64,000 nt of DNA. Origin: Mycolicibacterium vinylchloridicum. GTDB lineage: Bacteria; Actinomycetota; Actinomycetes; Mycobacteriales; Mycobacteriaceae. The notes beneath the pieces were generated by a model that saw only the letters and a list, made by a program, of their open reading frames with translations, had not been told where the DNA came from and ran no database searches. This document shows, piece by piece, positions 61,234-64,000 of the stretch; within the stretch, counting starts at the first letter, position 1; each line of letters opens with the position of its first letter. The translations under genes and the position numbers were made by a program. Where the stretch lies: positions 1-64,000 of the forward strand of contig NZ_JACBJQ010000016.1 of NCBI RefSeq assembly GCF_013404075.1, written 5' to 3'.

Positions 61234-61991
61234 GCATCCTTGATTTGTTCCGTCTCGACGACAAGGTCGTCATCGTCACCGGCGCGTCCTCGGGGCTGGG
61301 CGTCTCGTTCGCGCATGCCTTCGCCGAAGCCGGTGCCGACCTGGTGCTCGGCGCACGGCGGGTGGAGCAGATGGCAGACACGGCGGCCCTCGTCGAGCAG
61401 GCCGGCCGCAAGGTGTACACCCAGAAGACCGATGTCGCAGACCCCGAACAATGCCAGCAACTGGTCGACGCGGCGATCAAGGAGTTCGGCCGCGTTGACG
61501 TACTGGTCAACAACGCCGGCGTCGGTACCGCCGTCCCGGCCACCCGCGAAACTCCGGAAGAATTCCGCAAAGTCATCGACGTCAACCTCAACGGCTCGTA
61601 CTGGATGGCCCAATCCTGCGGACGGGTGATGCCGGCTGGAAGCTCAATCATCAACATTGCCAGCATTCTTGGCATCACCACCGGCGGCCTGCCGCAGGCC
61701 GCATACAGCGCGTCGAAGGCCGCAGTGCTGGGCCTGACCCGCGATTTGGCCCAACAATGGGGCTCCCGCAAGGGAATTCGCGTCAATGCGCTGGCGCCGG
61801 GCTTCTTCAAGAGCGAGATGACAGATGAATACCAGCCCGGCTACCTGGAGAAGCAGCTACCGCGGATCGTGGTGGGCAGACTGGGCGACCCGGCCGAATT
61901 AGCCGCTACCGCAGTATGGCTGGCGTCCGCCGCAGCGGGTTATGTAACGGGACAGACAATTGTGGTCGATGGCGGCCTGACCATCACGTAG
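61230..61991 (+). CDS. Short-chain dehydrogenase/reductase (module C)
   Basis: 253-residue SDR: TGASSGLG (cofactor), NNAGVG, catalytic Ser in NIASILG, YSASK, and a C-terminal GQTIVVDGGLT. The ATG at 61230 overlaps the dehydrogenase stop (ATGA); a longer frame back to 61083 lies within that gene and is rejected. It is probably the last enzyme of the module, oxidising the 3-hydroxy- or another hydroxy-acyl intermediate (inference). Confidence 0.88.
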   Translation: MSILDLFRLDDKVVIVTGASSGLGVSFAHAFAEAGADLVLGARRVEQMADTAALVEQAGRKVYTQKTDVADPEQCQQLVDAAIKEFGRVDVLVNNAGVGTAVPATRETPEEFRKVIDVNLNGSYWMAQSCGRVMPAGSSIINIASILGITTGGLPQAAYSASKAAVLGLTRDLAQQWGSRKGIRVNALAPGFFKSEMTDEYQPGYLEKQLPRIVVGRLGDPAELAATAVWLASAAAGYVTGQTIVVDGGLTIT

Positions 61992-62081
61992 TGATAACGG
62001 TCACGCATCGACTTGGCGCCTCTCAGCGCTCTCACACGATTGCGACATCTCCTTTTAAGAAGTGTCTGGGACTCTCGTGTC

Positions 62082-62351
62082 ATGTGGGTCGATGTGTATG
62101 TGGTGACGGCGGTCATCGTCGCAGTCGCCGTGTGGCTGCTCAGCCCGCACGTGCAGTCCACTGACCCACCCGGCGACATCACCCGCGGCGTCTGGTCGGC
62201 GGTTGCCGGTGCACTGTGGCCGCTCACTCTGGTGGGAGTCGGTCAGATTTATCTCGTCCGACTCATCGCGCGGCGGATTCGCCCCACACTCACCGAAGAT
62301 CTGGAATTGGCTCCGCCGGTTGCACTACCCGAAGCGAGCTTGCGCTTCTGA
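62082..62351 (+). CDS. Small membrane protein, unknown
   Basis: 89 residues with two hydrophobic helices (VYVVTAVIVAVAVWLLSP and SAVAGALWPLTLVGVGQIYLV) and a polar acidic tail. I do not recognise a family. The ATG at 62082 is preferred; an in-frame TTG at 62013 would add 23 residues. The 90-bp gap before it contains TTTTAAGAAGTGT, a possible AT-rich promoter part. Confidence 0.55.
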   Translation: MWVDVYVVTAVIVAVAVWLLSPHVQSTDPPGDITRGVWSAVAGALWPLTLVGVGQIYLVRLIARRIRPTLTEDLELAPPVALPEASLRF

Positions 62352-62453
62352 GTTTCACCCGCTGTTCACCTCCTCGCCAACTGCAGCAGAAACCCTGAGC
62401 TGCGACGCGAAATCGACGAGATTGTCGCCTGACGAGGAGGAGATCCGTTCGTG

Positions 62454-62750
62454 ATGGTGCGCGCAAGACTGGCGTCGGTGGGCCTGGCAGCCCTGGCGAT
62501 CGCCGCGACCACGCTCTCGGCCGCCGCGACGGCCTCTGCTGACGACTCGGGTAGCGGCCTGCTGTGGCCGGACCCCACTGAGCCCTACTACTGGGACGCC
62601 AACGAGAATCCCGGCAGCACCGGCCCGGCGCCGCTGCCGACCGACGACCTGTACTGGAAAGAGGGCCAGGACGCCGGCGGGACGGGCAATGCTCCGCAAC
62701 CGGGCGGGCCCGAGTACACCGATCAAGGTGAGGACGCCGGGGCCGTCTAG
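62454..62750 (+). CDS. Small secreted protein, unknown
   Basis: 98 residues: a clear signal peptide (LASVGLAALAIAATTLSAAA, cleavage likely after TASA) and a mature part of ~70 residues rich in Gly, Asp and Pro with repeated EN/ED-PG/AG-type turns and three Trp. No cysteine. GAGGAGGAG precedes the start; a GTG directly before the ATG could also initiate. Looks like a mycobacterial-lineage exported protein. It overlaps the end of the convergent diguanylate cyclase gene by 4 nt. Confidence 0.65.
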   Translation: MVRARLASVGLAALAIAATTLSAAATASADDSGSGLLWPDPTEPYYWDANENPGSTGPAPLPTDDLYWKEGQDAGGTGNAPQPGGPEYTDQGEDAGAV

Positions 62751-63877
62751 CCGCTCCCGTCGATGCTCGCAACGTGGATTGTTGCGTTGCCGCCGTTACG
62801 TTTTGCATCGAACATCGCCTGGTCGGCGCGCTCCACGATTGCATCGAGCAAGGCGATGAGGTCGACCCCCTCGGCGGCGAAACTGGCAATGGTGACGCTG
62901 GCGACTCCGACGCTGGCGGTGATCGGGGGATCGGCAGGCGCCGCGATCGCATGCCTGACGGAGTCCGCGCGCTGCCGCGCGTGGCCGGCACCCGCGAGAT
63001 CGACGACCACGAACTCCTCGCCGCCGATCCGGGCCACCAAGGCGCCGTTACGAACGGCCGACGCTATCCGGCGAGCGCAGCGGATCAAGACCGCGTCGCC
63101 GGTCGTGTGGCCGAAGGTGTCGTTGATCGCCTTGAAGCGGTCCAGGTCGACGACCGTCGCGGCCACTTCACTATCCATCGGTGTGGCCTCGCGCAACAGC
63201 TCACCGATGTGAAGATGCAGGCCGCGCCGGTTCAGCAGGCCGGTCAGCGGATCGGTGACCGATTCGTTGGCATCGTTACGCAGCGCCCAGATTCCGAGCT
63301 GAATCCCCAGCGGAGTCATCACCACCGGTGTCACCAGCACGAGCGCCTTTGCGGTGACGGCCAGCGGATCCATATCCGCGGCGATGCTCACTTCAGCGGC
63401 AAACGCCGCCGTCACGAGCAGTATCCACACGATATGCCCGGTAAGGACTTTCGGGCCGTCGAAGAACATCAGCAGCACCGAGAGCATCGCGAAGGCATTG
63501 AACGCGAACAAGCCCAACAGCCAGTTGGTGTCCAGCACCGCCACGGCGGCGATCGCGATGTCGGCCGAGCCGACGAACGCAAGGGATACCTGCCGTGACG
63601 GCCAGGGCCGATAACACCACACCCAGCCCCAGAAGAGCTGCAGCACCGCAAATACCGCGACCGCGATCTGCGACGCGGGGGTGCGCGCCGACGGCAGCAG
63701 AATCAGCAGCGAGAGCACGCCGTTGAACCCGGTGCCCATACCGATGAGCACCTGAATCGGTCCCGACTTCGACCGCTTGGTGAAGTACTGCACCTGCGCG
63801 ACGTAGTCGACCGGCTCACTCCACCAGTCGCGCAGGTGGCTGCTGAACCCGGCGAAACTTTTCAGAGATGCCTGCAA
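62747..63877 (-). CDS. Membrane-bound diguanylate cyclase (GGDEF)
   Basis: 376 residues. The N-terminal ~200 residues contain about six hydrophobic helices, forming a membrane sensor with no named domain. The C-terminal GGDEF domain (about 205-370) starts DPLTGLLNRRGL, has DLDRFKAINDTFGHTTGD and the active loop RIGGEEFVVVD (GGEEF, active form). No clear RxxD inhibitory site is seen before it. It should make cyclic di-GMP. No EAL domain is present. The 123 bp beyond the start (63878-64000) show no gene I recognise. Confidence 0.88.
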   Translation of the reverse strand: MQASLKSFAGFSSHLRDWWSEPVDYVAQVQYFTKRSKSGPIQVLIGMGTGFNGVLSLLILLPSARTPASQIAVAVFAVLQLFWGWVWCYRPWPSRQVSLAFVGSADIAIAAVAVLDTNWLLGLFAFNAFAMLSVLLMFFDGPKVLTGHIVWILLVTAAFAAEVSIAADMDPLAVTAKALVLVTPVVMTPLGIQLGIWALRNDANESVTDPLTGLLNRRGLHLHIGELLREATPMDSEVAATVVDLDRFKAINDTFGHTTGDAVLIRCARRIASAVRNGALVARIGGEEFVVVDLAGAGHARQRADSVRHAIAAPADPPITASVGVASVTIASFAAEGVDLIALLDAIVERADQAMFDAKRNGGNATIHVASIDGSG

Positions 63878-64000
63878 GGTGGTGCTCTCAAGTCAAACGG
63901 CGCGGTGAGATATTTGAATCGACAATAACGCGTTCGACTTAGCCAGCGATACCTGTCGGCGGGATTTTTACAGGCCGATGGGGGATTCTTGCTGGTGGCT

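Overview
The window is a stretch of high-GC chromosome from a non-tuberculous mycobacterium (Mycobacterium/Mycolicibacterium sensu lato). The evidence is gene content typical of the genus: IrtAB and MmpS4/MmpL4 siderophore transporters, an LpqH (19 kDa) lipoprotein, a WS/DGAT acyltransferase, a PGRS-type glycine-rich protein, several FadE-type acyl-CoA dehydrogenases, and a gene order (tadA, tadA-associated gene, tyrA, glycolipid-binding-domain gene, proZWVX, LapA-like gene, fadE36-like kinase) that I recognise from the M. tuberculosis Rv3752c-Rv3761c region. Genes are dense, often with ATGA or GTGA overlaps, and GTG starts are common. No integrase, transposase, CRISPR array or phage gene was seen.

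Layout. 1-6.8 kb: irtA (possibly cut by the window edge), irtB, mmpS4, mmpL4, translationally coupled; siderophore import plus export. 6.8-9.9 kb: GluQ-RS (glutamyl-queuosine tRNA synthetase), a flavin amine oxidase and a short-chain dehydrogenase. 10.0-16.7 kb: a NarL/LuxR-type response regulator, a stand-alone receiver and a histidine kinase, followed by an oxalate operon (oxalyl-CoA decarboxylase, formyl-CoA:oxalate CoA-transferase, acyl-CoA synthetase); similar short repeats precede the regulator, the kinase and the operon. 16.8-21.1 kb: amidohydrolase, a cytochrome P450 carrying an in-frame 36-bp tandem insertion, and an unusual tRNA-guanine transglycosylase. 21.5-30.7 kb: lpqH, WS/DGAT, a small exported protein, tRNA-Ser(CGA), tadA, tyrA, proZWVX and a LapA-like gene.

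30.7-40.5 kb is a CoA-ester catabolic region: two APH-fold kinases, two acyl-CoA dehydrogenases, a CaiB-type CoA-transferase, a short-chain dehydrogenase, a TetR regulator with a clear candidate operator, a quinone oxidoreductase-like protein, a phosphatase and a zinc peptidase. A third kinase/dehydrogenase/SDR set lies at 59.0-62.0 kb. Two of these sets resemble split versions of the eukaryotic ACAD10/ACAD11 architecture (kinase plus acyl-CoA dehydrogenase), which suggests breakdown of hydroxy-acyl-CoAs through a phosphorylated intermediate.

40.6-56.7 kb is mostly surface and secreted functions: an alkyl sulfatase, a PGRS-like protein without a PE domain, a secreted phosphoesterase, a remnant of a glycosyltransferase C-terminus, a large secreted beta-helix (pectate-lyase-like) protein, two GT39-type membrane glycosyltransferases, a GT2-GtrA fusion and a TcrXY-type two-component system. 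A 26-bp element with 23 identities precedes both the response-regulator gene and the GT2 gene at the same distance from the start codon, suggesting that the regulator controls itself and the GT2/GT39 pair. 56.8-64 kb: a small exported protein, a DUF1622 protein, a ThrE-type exporter, the third kinase module, two small lineage-type proteins and a membrane diguanylate cyclase.
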